Source: Candidatus Kosakonia sp. 282A-S69 (GTDB taxonomy: Bacteria; Pseudomonadota; Gammaproteobacteria; Enterobacterales; Enterobacteriaceae). From it: a DNA stretch of 64,000 nt. Positions within the stretch are counted from its first letter, which is position 1. Each line of letters opens with the position of its first letter. The translations under genes and the position numbers were made by a program. The DNA is taken from NCBI RefSeq assembly GCF_029433855.1, contig NZ_JAROAU010000003.1, positions 2,101,915-2,165,914 of the forward strand, written 5' to 3'. The notes beneath the pieces were generated by a model. The model made no database searches and was not told the origin of the DNA. It saw only the letters and a program-made list of their open reading frames with translations. Positions 49,151-58,500 of this stretch are shown here, piece by piece.

Positions 49151-50302
49151 ATGAGGATGTCGTGCAAAGTGGCGCTGGCTGCCGCGTTATTGATTTCTGC
49201 TGCTGCCAGCGCGCAAGAGACGTGGCAAACCGAGGGGGTTGTCGAAGGCAATCTCCCGGCAAGCTGGCCCGCGCTGAAAGCGCAAATGCTCTACCCTGAC
49301 TCCTGGCTCTCCGGGCATTACGCCGATTTTACTCAGTGGCAAACAGAGAGCCGCCAACGCTTCCGTGCCGCCCTGCTCACACCCGATGCCACAAAAATAT
49401 TCGCCCCTGAAACCATAAATAAAGAGGATCGCGGCAGCTACACCGCCGAAAAGCTGGCGCTTAACATCACCGACGACAACCGCATTTCGGCCCTGCTGCT
49501 GATGCCGAAAACGCCCGGCCCCCATCCGGCGGTAGTGCTGCTGCACGATCACGGTTCAAAATTCGACATCGGCAAAGAGAAATTAATCCGACCGTGGAAT
49601 GACGTCAAAAAGCTCGCCAGTGCGCAGGCCTGGGCGGATAAGTTCTTCAGCGGGAAATTTATTGGCGATGAGCTGGCGCAGCGCGGATATGCAGTTATCG
49701 CCATCGACAGCCCCGGCTGGGGCGATCGCGGACCGATGGTCTATGAGCAGCAGCAGGCGCTGGCCAGCAACTACTTCAATCTGGGCCGTTCCCTTGCCGG
49801 TGAAGTGGCGTATGAAGATATGCGCACCGTCGATTTTATCGCCGCGCATGCGGGGGTCGACAGCAAACGTGTCGGCGTGCTGGGCTTCTCAATGGGCGGG
49901 TTCCGCGCCTGGCAACTGGCCGCCCTTAACGATAAGGTGGCTGCAACAGCGGTGATTTCATGGTTTGGCACTTACAGTGGCCTGATGCAGCCTGGTAATA
50001 ATGTGCTGCGCGGGCAGTCGGCCTTTTATATGTTGCACCCTGGTATGCCGGCATTGATGGATATTCCCGATATCGCCAGTCTCGCCGCACCAAAGCCGAT
50101 GCTCATCTTCAGCGGCGGCAAAGATAAGCTCTTCCCGCCGCAAGCGGTAGAAGAGGCCTTTAAGAAAGTGCACCGCGTCTGGGCCTCACAGCATGCCGAT
50201 GAAAAACTGGTGACCAAAAGCTGGCCTGAGCTGGGCCATGTCTTTTATCAACAGCAGCAGGATGAGGTCTTTCCGTGGCTGGACAGATGGCTGAAGCCGT
50301 AA
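49151..50302 (+). CDS. exported alpha/beta-hydrolase (dienelactone hydrolase-like)
   Basis: 383-residue hydrolase not present at this site in E. coli, where maf and rluC are neighbours. A signal peptide (about 1-21, cleavage after ASA) sends it to the periplasm. Catalytic residues predicted from motifs: nucleophile Ser247 in GFSMGG, acid Asp325 in GGKDKLFPP, His363 in ELGHVF; HDHG (132-135) is the oxyanion loop. It resembles large acetyl-xylan-esterase or dienelactone-hydrolase type proteins (Abhydrolase_7 group). The substrate is unknown. GAGGGG lies upstream of the ATG at a good distance. Monocistronic, with a hairpin after the stop. Confidence 0.85.
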   Translation: MRMSCKVALAAALLISAAASAQETWQTEGVVEGNLPASWPALKAQMLYPDSWLSGHYADFTQWQTESRQRFRAALLTPDATKIFAPETINKEDRGSYTAEKLALNITDDNRISALLLMPKTPGPHPAVVLLHDHGSKFDIGKEKLIRPWNDVKKLASAQAWADKFFSGKFIGDELAQRGYAVIAIDSPGWGDRGPMVYEQQQALASNYFNLGRSLAGEVAYEDMRTVDFIAAHAGVDSKRVGVLGFSMGGFRAWQLAALNDKVAATAVISWFGTYSGLMQPGNNVLRGQSAFYMLHPGMPALMDIPDIASLAAPKPMLIFSGGKDKLFPPQAVEEAFKKVHRVWASQHADEKLVTKSWPELGHVFYQQQQDEVFPWLDRWLKP

Positions 50303-50307
50303 GCGAT

Positions 50308-50326
50308 CCCCTCCGCGACGGAGGGG
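50308..50326. terminator. hairpin between the hydrolase gene and rluC
   Basis: CCCCTCC-GCGAC-GGAGGGG, perfect 7-bp GC stem in the 31-bp gap between these convergent genes. Only a distant TTATTTT follows on the plus strand, so strength is uncertain. Confidence 0.55.
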
Positions 50327-50333
50327 AGAGAGG

Positions 50334-51287
50334 TTATTTTGCGTTACGCAGCGTCGTCAGGCAGTGCTTAAGGGCATTGTCGAGCGGCGCTTCGATGCGC
50401 AGCGTCTCGCCGGTTGCCGGGTGGGTAAACTTCAGCGCCGCCGCGTGCAGGAAGAGGCGTGACAGGCCGGTTGAAGCAAGTTGTTTATCAAACTCGCGGT
50501 CGCCGTAGCGATCGTCAAAGGCGATCGGATGCCCCGCATGCTGAGTATGCACGCGGATCTGATGCGTACGCCCCGTGACCGGGCTGCAACGCACCAGCGT
50601 GGCAAAAGCGTAGCGCTCCTCCACCTTGAAGCGTGTTTCCGACGGCTTGCCCTCGCTGTTAACCCGCACGATGCGCTCGCCGCTCTGTAGAATATTTTTC
50701 AGCAGCGGTGCCTGTACGGTTTTCACATGGGATTGCCACTGACCACGCACCAGCGCCAGGTAATCTTTCTGCATCTCTTTACCGCGCAGCTGCTCGTGGA
50801 GCGAGCGCAACGCCGAGCGTTTTTTCGCCACCAGCAGCACGCCGGAGGTATCACGATCGAGGCGATGCACCAGTTCGAGGAAGCGTGCTTCCGGGCGCAA
50901 CGCACGCAGCCCTTCGATCACGCCAAAACTGAGGCCGCTACCGCCATGTACCGCCGTGCCCGAGGGTTTATTCAGCACCAGAATATGATCATCTTCGTAG
51001 AGGATGACGTCGTTGAGCTGGGCGACCTTCTGCAGATGCGGGGAAACCGCCTCCTCTTCTTTTTCGGTCACGCGCACCGGCGGGATACGAATTTCATCGC
51101 CATCTTCCAGTTTATATTCTGGTTTTACGCGCTTTTTGTTCACCCGTACTTCGCCTTTACGCAAAATACGGTAGATCATGCTCTTCGGTACGCCCTTCAG
51201 CTGCGTACGCAAAAAGTTATCAATGCGCTGCCCCGCTTCGTCTGCGGTGATAGCAACAAATTTTACGGCTAATGTCTCAGTTTTCAT
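50334..51287 (-). CDS. rluC: 23S rRNA pseudouridine synthase C
   Basis: Makes pseudouridines 955, 2504 and 2580 of 23S rRNA in E. coli. 317 residues; N-terminal S4 RNA-binding domain (about 18-80) and the RluA-family catalytic motif HRLDRDTSG with catalytic Asp144. The start MKTETLAVKF at 51287 matches E. coli (319 aa); an in-frame ATG 14 codons up is not supported. Divergent from rne. Confidence 0.96.
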   Translation of the reverse strand: MKTETLAVKFVAITADEAGQRIDNFLRTQLKGVPKSMIYRILRKGEVRVNKKRVKPEYKLEDGDEIRIPPVRVTEKEEEAVSPHLQKVAQLNDVILYEDDHILVLNKPSGTAVHGGSGLSFGVIEGLRALRPEARFLELVHRLDRDTSGVLLVAKKRSALRSLHEQLRGKEMQKDYLALVRGQWQSHVKTVQAPLLKNILQSGERIVRVNSEGKPSETRFKVEERYAFATLVRCSPVTGRTHQIRVHTQHAGHPIAFDDRYGDREFDKQLASTGLSRLFLHAAALKFTHPATGETLRIEAPLDNALKHCLTTLRNAK

Positions 51288-51859
51288 GGGAGGCGATTCT
51301 AAATATCCACGCCGGATAGCGCCACTCATTTTTATATGCTTATATTGACTATTACATTCGGTAAACAGCGTTTCAGGCCGTTGATTCGGTGGTTATTAAA
51401 CCAATCGCCGCGCAAAGGTGAAGAAACTGTGAGTAACCGGGTGATAAATGGTAAAAGTCAGCTTGCTATAACAGGGTTCGCAGGGAATAATGTTGCCGTT
51501 TTCCGTGTTGAATTTTGCTAAAACAAGTAAATGAGCGGAATGACCAGTTTTGCCTGTCCGATCATACACGCAGCAATGGCGTAAGACGTATTGAGCTTTC
51601 AGGCAGTTAGCGGGCTGCGGGTTGCAGTCCTTACCGGTAGATGGAATTTTCTCTGGAGAGTTTTTCCCAGACTGTTCCCCTGATAATTGCGCTGTATTTT
51701 CCACAGGAAATGCAGGCAACCGACACACTGCGCCTCTTAAGCGAGCGACAACCGTGAGGTTGGCGACGCGGAATAGACTCGAGGCCATCGGTTCTCCCCG
51801 GAAAGGCAAAATCTTGCCCGCAGCTTAGTCGTCAATGTAAGAATAATGAGTAAGTTACG
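51288..51859 (+). promoter_or_regulatory. rluC-rne interval and long rne 5' untranslated region
   Basis: 572 bp with no credible gene. The last part, through GCAGCTTAGTCGTCAATG and GAGTAAGTTACG, is the same as in front of E. coli rne. There the leader is about 360 nt and lets RNase E cleave its own mRNA through structured elements (Rfam rne5). Seen here: a GGCTGC/GCAG hairpin near 51613-51630, CTCT-GG-AGAG followed by TTTTT near 51652-51666, and TTTCC-ACA-GGAAA near 51698-51710. Promoters for both rne and rluC must lie in the upstream half. Confidence 0.7.
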
Positions 51860-54800
51860 ATGAAAAGAATGTTAATTAACGCAACTCAGCAAGAAGAGTT
51901 GCGTGTCGCACTTGTTGATGGGCAACGTCTGTACGACCTGGATATCGAAAGCCCCGGGCATGAACAGAAAAAAGCCAATATCTACAAAGGTAAAATCACC
52001 CGCATTGAACCGAGCCTTGAAGCTGCCTTCGTTGACTACGGCGCTGAACGTCACGGTTTCCTCCCCCTCAAAGAGATCGCTCGCGAATACTTCCCCGCCA
52101 ACTACAACGCGCATGGCCGTCCGAACATCAAAGATGTGCTGCGTGAAGGCCAAGAAGTTATCGTCCAGATCGACAAAGAAGAGCGCGGCAACAAAGGCGC
52201 GGCGCTGACAACGTTTATCAGCCTCGCCGGTAGCTACCTCGTCCTGATGCCAAACAACCCGCGCGCGGGCGGCATCTCTCGCCGTATCGAAGGCGACGAT
52301 CGCACCGAGCTGAAAGAGGCGCTGTCGAGCCTCGAACTGCCGGACGGCATGGGCCTTATCGTGCGTACCGCGGGCGTCGGCAAATCTGCCGAAGCGCTGC
52401 AGTGGGATCTTAGCTTCCGCCTGAAACACTGGGAAGCGATCCAGAAAGCCGCAGAGAGCCGCCCGGCTCCCTTCCTGATTCATCAGGAGAGCAACGTTAT
52501 CGTTCGCGCTTTCCGCGACTACCTGCGCCAGGACATTGGCGAAATCCTGATTGATAACCCGAAAGTGCTGGAGCTGGCTCGCCAGCATATCGCCGCACTG
52601 GGCCGTCCGGATTTCAGCAGCAAAATTAAGCTCTACACCGGTGAAATCCCGCTGTTCAGCCACTATCAGATTGAGTCGCAAATTGAGTCCGCCTTCCAGC
52701 GTGAAGTGCGTCTGCCGTCCGGCGGCTCGATTGTTATCGACAGCACCGAAGCGCTGACCGCCATCGACATCAACTCCGCGCGCGCAACCCGTGGCGGCGA
52801 CATTGAAGAGACGGCGTTCAACACCAACCTCGAAGCGGCAGATGAGATTGCCCGTCAGCTGCGTCTGCGCGACCTCGGCGGCCTGATCGTTATCGACTTT
52901 ATCGATATGACTCCGGTTCGCCACCAGCGTGCGGTTGAAAACCGTCTGCGTGAAGCGGTGCGCCAGGATCGTGCACGTATTCAGATTAGCCATATCTCCC
53001 GCTTCGGCCTGCTGGAGATGTCCCGCCAGCGTTTGAGCCCGTCGCTGGGTGAATCGAGCCATCACGTCTGCCCGCGCTGTAGCGGTACGGGTACCATCCG
53101 TGATAACGAGTCCCTGTCGCTCTCCATTCTGCGTCTGATTGAAGAAGAGGCACTGAAAGAGAACACCCAGGAAGTGCACGCGATTGTGCCCGTGCCTGTC
53201 GCCTCTTACCTGCTGAACGAAAAACGTGCCGCTGTCAGCGCGATTGAAGCCCGTCAGGGCGGCGTGCGTTGCGTCATCGTGCCGAACGATCAGATGGAAA
53301 CGCCACACTACTCGGTGCTGCGCGTCCGTAAAGGCGAAGAGACCTCGACCCTCAGCTACATGCTGCCGAAGCTGCATGAAGAGGAGATGGCGCTGCCGTC
53401 CGAAGAGGAGTATGCCGAGCGTAAACTGCCTGAGCAGCCTGCTCTCGCCACCTTCGTTATGCCGGACGTGCCGCCTGTGCCGCAAGCCCAGGAGCCTGCA
53501 CCCGCAGCGCAGGCAAAGTCTGCCGCCGCCTCAGCCGCAACACCAGGTCTGTTTGGCCGCATCGTCTCTGCCCTGAAAAACCTGTTTGCTGGCGAAGAAG
53601 CGCCTGCGCCGGTTGAAGTGAAGGAAGAGAAGAAAGAGGCGAAACCAGAGCGTACGCAAGAGCGCCGCAAACCGCGTCAAAACAACCGCCGCGACCGTAA
53701 CGATCGCCGTGACTCCCGTAGCGAAGGCAACGAGGCGCGTGAAGGGCGTGACAATCGCGACAATCGTGATAACCGCGAGGGTCGTGAGAGCCGTGAAGGT
53801 CGCGAAGATAACCGCCGCAACCGTCGCGAAAAACCGCAGCAGAACGCGGAAAATCGCGAACCACGCCAGAACACCGTCGTCGACGAGTCGGAGAAAGCGA
53901 AAAGCCGCGACGAGCAGCAGCCGTCACGCCGTGAACGCAACCGTCGCCGCGGCGATGACAAGCGTCAGGCGCAGCAGGAAGTTAAAGAGCTGAATCGCGA
54001 AGAGCTGCCGGCTCAGGAAGCGGAACAGGAAGAGCGTGTTCAGGTGATGCCGCGCCGCAAACAGCGCCAGCTGAACCAGAAAGTGCGCATCGATGATAAC
54101 CGTGCTGAAGCGGTTGTCGACGAAACCGTCGTTGAGACCGCGCCGGAGCAGCAGCATACCCAGGTCGCTAAACTTGATTTGCCAGCGGTGGCTGAAGCCG
54201 CCCCGGTCCAGGAGCAGGAAGAAAACGGTGAAGCGCGCGAAAACACCATGCCGCGCCGCTCACGCCGCTCCCCTCGTCACCTGCGCGTCAGCGGTCAGCG
54301 CCGCCGCCGCTACCGTGACGAGCGCTACCCGGTACAGTCCGCGATGCCGCTGACCATTGCCTGCGCCTCACCGGAGATGGCTTCCGGTAAAGTGTGGGTT
54401 CGCTATCCGGTGCCGCGTGCGCAGGAAGAGCAGCAGGAGATCCAGCACAACACCGCGCTGGAAACTGAGCAGCAGCATGCACCTGAGCAGGAAGTGGCAC
54501 CAGCCGTAGCGGAAGCGCAACTGGTCACCGCCGCACAGGCTGACGTTGTCGAGCCGCAGGCTCCGGTTGAAACCGCACCTGTCAGCGAGCAGCCGGCAGT
54601 GGTTGAACCGCAGGAAGCGGTGGCTGAGCCTGCTCCGGTTGACGTTGAGACAACGCATCCGGAAGCGATTTCTGCCCCGGTAGACGAGCAGCCGCAGCTG
54701 ATTGCTGAGGAAGATCGTCCTGTCGCGCAGCAGATTGCTGAAGAGGCAGAGCCGGTGCAGGAAGAGCCTGCGCCAGCTCCGGTTGTTGAAGAGGTTGCTC

Positions 54801-55105
54801 CGGCGAAAGTGGATGCGCCAGTGCAAACTGAAGCCCCGGCTCCGGTAAAAACGGAAGCAGCCCCTGCGGAGGTGAAACCTGAAGCAGCGCCTGCGCCGGT
54901 GAAAGCCGGGACGCCGGTGGCCGTTCACAGCCATGCAACCGCACCGATGACCAAAGCGCCTGCTCCTGCGTATGTGCAGGAAGCGCCGCGCCACAGCGAC
55001 TGGGTTCGCCCGGCGTTCAACTTCGACGGTAAAGGTTCTGCGGGCGGTCACAGCGCCACGCATACCGCCACCGCACCGGCAACCAAACCGCCGGCAGTCG
55101 AGTAA
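51860..55105 (+). CDS. rne: ribonuclease E
   Basis: Essential endoribonuclease and scaffold of the RNA degradosome. 1081 residues (E. coli 1061). The catalytic half (about 1-529) has the S1 domain (about 35-125), the DNase I-like domain with catalytic aspartates, and the Zn-link CPRCSGTG (about 404-411). The membrane-anchor amphipathic helix is [14 protein letters not shown] (about 563-576). Then come the arginine-rich RNA-binding segment (about 600-690), a second basic segment, and a long Pro/Ala/Glu-rich tail with degradosome docking sites. The C-terminal [16 protein letters not shown] is the PNPase-binding end. The disordered tail carries the length differences. Confidence 0.97.
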   Translation: MKRMLINATQQEELRVALVDGQRLYDLDIESPGHEQKKANIYKGKITRIEPSLEAAFVDYGAERHGFLPLKEIAREYFPANYNAHGRPNIKDVLREGQEVIVQIDKEERGNKGAALTTFISLAGSYLVLMPNNPRAGGISRRIEGDDRTELKEALSSLELPDGMGLIVRTAGVGKSAEALQWDLSFRLKHWEAIQKAAESRPAPFLIHQESNVIVRAFRDYLRQDIGEILIDNPKVLELARQHIAALGRPDFSSKIKLYTGEIPLFSHYQIESQIESAFQREVRLPSGGSIVIDSTEALTAIDINSARATRGGDIEETAFNTNLEAADEIARQLRLRDLGGLIVIDFIDMTPVRHQRAVENRLREAVRQDRARIQISHISRFGLLEMSRQRLSPSLGESSHHVCPRCSGTGTIRDNESLSLSILRLIEEEALKENTQEVHAIVPVPVASYLLNEKRAAVSAIEARQGGVRCVIVPNDQMETPHYSVLRVRKGEETSTLSYMLPKLHEEEMALPSEEEYAERKLPEQPALATFVMPDVPPVPQAQEPAPAAQAKSAAASAATPGLFGRIVSALKNLFAGEEAPAPVEVKEEKKEAKPERTQERRKPRQNNRRDRNDRRDSRSEGNEAREGRDNRDNRDNREGRESREGREDNRRNRREKPQQNAENREPRQNTVVDESEKAKSRDEQQPSRRERNRRRGDDKRQAQQEVKELNREELPAQEAEQEERVQVMPRRKQRQLNQKVRIDDNRAEAVVDETVVETAPEQQHTQVAKLDLPAVAEAAPVQEQEENGEARENTMPRRSRRSPRHLRVSGQRRRRYRDERYPVQSAMPLTIACASPEMASGKVWVRYPVPRAQEEQQEIQHNTALETEQQHAPEQEVAPAVAEAQLVTAAQADVVEPQAPVETAPVSEQPAVVEPQEAVAEPAPVDVETTHPEAISAPVDEQPQLIAEEDRPVAQQIAEEAEPVQEEPAPAPVVEEVAPAKVDAPVQTEAPAPVKTEAAPAEVKPEAAPAPVKAGTPVAVHSHATAPMTKAPAPAYVQEAPRHSDWVRPAFNFDGKGSAGGHSATHTATAPATKPPAVE

Positions 55106-55117
55106 GGTACACGCTGC

Positions 55118-55148
55118 GAAAAGCCGACCTCCGGGTCGGCTTTTTTTA
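55118..55148. terminator. bidirectional terminator between rne and the LysR gene
   Basis: GCCGACC-TCCG-GGTCGGC with AAAA before and TTTTTTT after. The right-hand T run contains the stop codon of the convergent LysR gene (55146-55148), so the two genes share one very compact terminator. Confidence 0.93.
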
Positions 55149-56093
55149 TGCCCCCATTTCGGGCTGGCGCATCCCGCTCAGCCCTGGCATCACTTCCCGC
55201 ATCAGCTGCAAAAATTTACGCAGCCGCGCCGGATAGTAGCGCGCCCACGGATAGACAAGATGAACCGGTAACGGTGCCGCCTGCCACTGCGGCAGCAGCG
55301 TCACCAGCTTGCCGCTACGCAGATCCTCTTCCACTGCCCAGCTGGAAATTAACGTCACTCCCAGCCCGGCGAGTGCCGTATTGCGCGCCGCGTAAAGGCT
55401 GTCGGTAAATAAGCGCGGAGAGATAGCCACCTGCACGGCACGGTCATCGTCCTGTGCGTAAAGCGCAATTTGGTGCTGGTAGAAGGTACTCAGCGCGACC
55501 CACGGTAAGTGGCTCAACTGTTGCGGCGTCTCGATAGCAGGGAAGCGTTCCAGTAGCGCCGGCGACGCCACAAGGCTGCGCGGCACCTCTGCCAGAAGTA
55601 CCGATACAGTAGCCGGATCGACCTCGGCCCCGACGCGGATAGCGCAATCGATATTGGCGCTGAGAAAGTCGACGGTTTTATCATTCAGCATCCACTCCAC
55701 CGTCAGCTGCGGATGACGGTCGAGAAACTGCGTCAGCGGCACCAGCAGCTGCTGCTGACCAAAGGCATGCGGTGCGCGTACCCGCAGCATACCGACCGGC
55801 TCGTCGTCGGACTGGCTGAGATCATCCTCCAGCGCCACCCAGGCGTCCGCCACCCGTTTGGCATGCTGGTAACAGCGCTCGCCGTCATCGGTGAGCTTCA
55901 TTGCATGGGTGGTACGCAACAGCAGCTTTACCCCGAGTAGCGTCTCCAGCGACTGCAATCGGCGGCTGACGGTCGCCTGCGTAGTCTCCAGCTGGCGGGC
56001 CGCCGCCGACAGTGAGCCTGCTTCAACAATGCGGATGAAGGTTCGCATTAAGTCCACCCGGTCTATACGCTCTTGTCGCCTCATAATCTTCAT
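55146..56093 (-). CDS. LysR-family transcriptional regulator
   Basis: About 315 residues. N-terminal winged helix with DLMRTFIRIVEAGSLSAAAR and QLETTQATVSRRLQSLE (HTH), then a LysR substrate-binding domain with VGMLRVRAPHAFGQ typical of the group that regulates neighbouring exporters or oxidoreductases. The start is uncertain: ATG at 56093 (MKIMRRQERID) or 56084, neither with a good ribosome binding site. Divergent from the MFS gene at 56222, 128 bp apart, so it very likely regulates that gene. Not at this site in E. coli, where rne is next to flgL. Confidence 0.88.
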   Translation of the reverse strand: MKIMRRQERIDRVDLMRTFIRIVEAGSLSAAARQLETTQATVSRRLQSLETLLGVKLLLRTTHAMKLTDDGERCYQHAKRVADAWVALEDDLSQSDDEPVGMLRVRAPHAFGQQQLLVPLTQFLDRHPQLTVEWMLNDKTVDFLSANIDCAIRVGAEVDPATVSVLLAEVPRSLVASPALLERFPAIETPQQLSHLPWVALSTFYQHQIALYAQDDDRAVQVAISPRLFTDSLYAARNTALAGLGVTLISSWAVEEDLRSGKLVTLLPQWQAAPLPVHLVYPWARYYPARLRKFLQLMREVMPGLSGMRQPEMGA

Positions 56094-56221
56094 GCCTATA
56101 CGTTTCACGTATAACCGTTTTACCACTGCGCTGGCTACCGCGCCACATCGCTGTGAGTAAAAATGGCCCCACACCGTAGCCTGACTACGCATCCACCGCT
56201 TTATCTTTTCGGGGACACCCT

Positions 56222-57433
56222 ATGAACCATCACTCGCTCTCTGCCCGTATGGCAAACGGCATCTTTTTTGCGCTGGCACTCGGCGCGGGCTTCAGTGTCG
56301 CGGCTATCTACTACTCGCAGCCACTGCTGCCGTTAATGGGTAGCGATCTGCATCTGACCATCAACGGTATGGGCCTGGTACCGACACTCACCCAGGCCGG
56401 TTACGCGCTGGGCATCCTCTTTCTGTTACCGCTGGGCGACCGTCACGATCGCCGTCGCTTAATTGTGGTGAAAAGCGCAGCCCTGGCGGTATTACTACTG
56501 GCCTGTAGCCTGACCAGCCATCTGCCGTCACTGCTTATTGTCAGCCTGTTGATTGGCATGGCGGCAACCATGGCGCAGGACATTGTGCCGGCAGCGGCGA
56601 TCCTCGCCCCTGAGGGAAAACAGGGAAAAATGGTCGGCACGGTGATGACCGGTCTGCTGCTGGGGATTTTACTTTCGCGTACGGTTAGCGGCTTTGTCGG
56701 CGCGGCGTTTGGCTGGCGTGTGATGTACCAGCTCGCGGCAGTCAGCATCGCCCTGATAGGGCTCTTAATGTGGTCGGTATTGCCGCGTTTCGCCACCCAC
56801 TCCACGCTGAGCTATCCGGCGCTGATGCGCTCGATGGCGCACCTCTGGCAGCGCTACCCGACGCTGCGCCGCGCGGCAATGGCGCAGGGCTTTCTGTCTA
56901 TCGCTTTCAGCGCCTTCTGGTCGACGCTGGCGCTGATGCTGCTTGAGCACTATCAGTTAGGCAGCGCCGTTGCCGGGACATTTGGTATTGCCGGTGCCGC
57001 AGGCGCGTTAGCCGCGCCGCTGGCGGGTGGGCTGGCGGATAAAGTAGGCGCAGAACGCGTAACCCAGCTCGGTGCCGGGCTGGTAACGGTCTCTTTCGCG
57101 CTGATGTTCCTGCTGCCTGCCCTGCCGCCCCATGGCCAGCTGGCGCTGATTGCCCTCTCCGCGGTCGGGTTTGATCTGGGTCTGCAATCAAGCCTCGTCG
57201 CCCATCAAAATCTGGTTTATAGCCTGGAGCCGCAGGCGCGGGGCCGACTCAATGCGCTGCTCTTTACGGGGGTGTTTATCGGTATGGCGCTGGGTTCCGC
57301 GCTGGGAAGTAAGCTCTATGCCATCGCCTCATGGCAGGGCGTGGTCGTCCTGGCAAGCGTTGCGGGGCTTATCGCGCTACTGATCCGTCTCTTCGATGCC
57401 CGCAAGCTTGAGCAGGCTAAGCAGAGCGCTTAG
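56222..57433 (+). CDS. MFS transporter, drug/metabolite exporter-like
   Basis: 403 residues and 12 predicted membrane helices. The motif between helices 2 and 3 is GDRHDRRRLI (loop 2-3 signature of MFS), and YYSQPLLPLMG follows helix 1, as in the YnfM/CmlA-like bacterial efflux subgroup. Substrate unknown. Divergent from the LysR gene, an arrangement usual for inducible exporters. No ribosome binding site stronger than GGGGAC before the ATG. It ends just before the flgL terminator, which it faces. Confidence 0.88.
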   Translation: MNHHSLSARMANGIFFALALGAGFSVAAIYYSQPLLPLMGSDLHLTINGMGLVPTLTQAGYALGILFLLPLGDRHDRRRLIVVKSAALAVLLLACSLTSHLPSLLIVSLLIGMAATMAQDIVPAAAILAPEGKQGKMVGTVMTGLLLGILLSRTVSGFVGAAFGWRVMYQLAAVSIALIGLLMWSVLPRFATHSTLSYPALMRSMAHLWQRYPTLRRAAMAQGFLSIAFSAFWSTLALMLLEHYQLGSAVAGTFGIAGAAGALAAPLAGGLADKVGAERVTQLGAGLVTVSFALMFLLPALPPHGQLALIALSAVGFDLGLQSSLVAHQNLVYSLEPQARGRLNALLFTGVFIGMALGSALGSKLYAIASWQGVVVLASVAGLIALLIRLFDARKLEQAKQSA

Positions 57434-57434
57434 A

Positions 57435-57470
57435 TAAAAAAAGGCCCGCTCTGGAGAGACAGAGCGGGCA
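57435..57470 (-). terminator. terminator of the flgKL transcript
   Basis: On the minus strand GCCCGCTCT-GTCTCTCC-AGAGCGGGC followed by eight T, between the flgL stop and the convergent MFS gene. A strong intrinsic terminator for flgL; on the plus strand it has no U run. Confidence 0.9.
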
Positions 57471-57517
57471 TAGCAGACATATCCCAGTTTCCGAATATGC
57501 CCAAAGTGAAAAGGTTA

Positions 57518-58486
57518 TTAACGATTCATCTGGAACAGCGACATGCCCTGCATATCGGTGAAGGCTTTATAAGAAGCCTGCAGCGCCGCTTGTTGCATGG
57601 TGTAAGAGGAGATCACCGAGTTCCAGTCAACATCGATCAGGTCACTCTTCTGCTGCTTCAACGACAGCTCACGATCGTCGCCAAGGGAGTCCAGCGTGCC
57701 CAACTCATTGAGCTGGGTACCCAGTTCAGCGCGCACGCTCAGCACGTTGTTAAGGGAGTTGCCCAGACCACGGCTGGTCTTATCCACCACCGCCTGCGCT
57801 GCGGCTTTCGCCGTCTCGTCACCTGCGACCGGTGTCTTCAGCGCAGCAATTGCCGTATCCAGCATCTTGAACAGATCTGTCTCAGGTGCAGGCGCAACGC
57901 CGGTTGCCGGATCGACAGGCTCTTTGGTCGCATTACTGGTAACGGAGTTAAACACCTGGTCACCGGTATGGGCAATCACCATCGAACGTGCAGCATCAAC
58001 CTGCTGGGTGATCGCATCATTACCGCCGCTGTATGTGCCATTGGCATCGTACGGCTTACTTTCGGTGCGGTAACCGGCAAAAATATAGCGTCCGTTACCG
58101 TCGGTGCTGTTCGCAAGGTTCAATAACTGATCGCGAAAGCCCTGCAGCTCGGCGGCAACAGAGGCGCGGTCATCGTCACTCAGCGAGCCGTTGCCCGCCT
58201 TCACGATGCTGCTCTGCGCGCCAGTGATGGCAGTCGTCACCTGCTGCAGCACGCTCTCTTCAAGAGAGACTTTTTGTGTCGCGAAGGTGCGCGCCGTGGC
58301 GTACTGCGCATTTTGCGCCTGCGCCTGGGAGATGACCACCGCCTGCGAGGCGGCGATCGGATCATCAGACGGGCGGTTAACGCGCTGACCGGTTGTCATC
58401 TGCTCGCCGTACCCTAACCATTTGCCCTGAGCATTGGTTACGCCGCGCATATTTTGTTCGTACATCATTTGCGTGCTAATACGCAT
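57518..58486 (-). CDS. flgL: flagellar hook-filament junction protein FlgL (HAP3)
   Basis: Outer of the two junction proteins joining hook and filament; self-assembles after export through the flagellar type III apparatus. 322 residues (E. coli 317). N-terminal coiled D0 segment MRISTQMMYEQNMRGV and the NRPSDDPIAA motif shared with flagellin; the C-terminal helix ends in YKAFTDMQGMSLFQMNR. Starts 14 bp after flgK; both depend on the FliA promoter upstream of flgK and on flgM/flgN-type chaperone control. Confidence 0.95.
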   Translation of the reverse strand: MRISTQMMYEQNMRGVTNAQGKWLGYGEQMTTGQRVNRPSDDPIAASQAVVISQAQAQNAQYATARTFATQKVSLEESVLQQVTTAITGAQSSIVKAGNGSLSDDDRASVAAELQGFRDQLLNLANSTDGNGRYIFAGYRTESKPYDANGTYSGGNDAITQQVDAARSMVIAHTGDQVFNSVTSNATKEPVDPATGVAPAPETDLFKMLDTAIAALKTPVAGDETAKAAAQAVVDKTSRGLGNSLNNVLSVRAELGTQLNELGTLDSLGDDRELSLKQQKSDLIDVDWNSVISSYTMQQAALQASYKAFTDMQGMSLFQMNR

Positions 58487-58500
58487 GACTCACCTCTTAC

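Noticed and set aside
51872-53485. Long open frame (537 codons) on the minus strand opposite rne
   Set aside because: It lies entirely antisense to the conserved catalytic half of RNase E, has no recognisable domain and no ribosome binding site; a by-product of GC-rich codon use.
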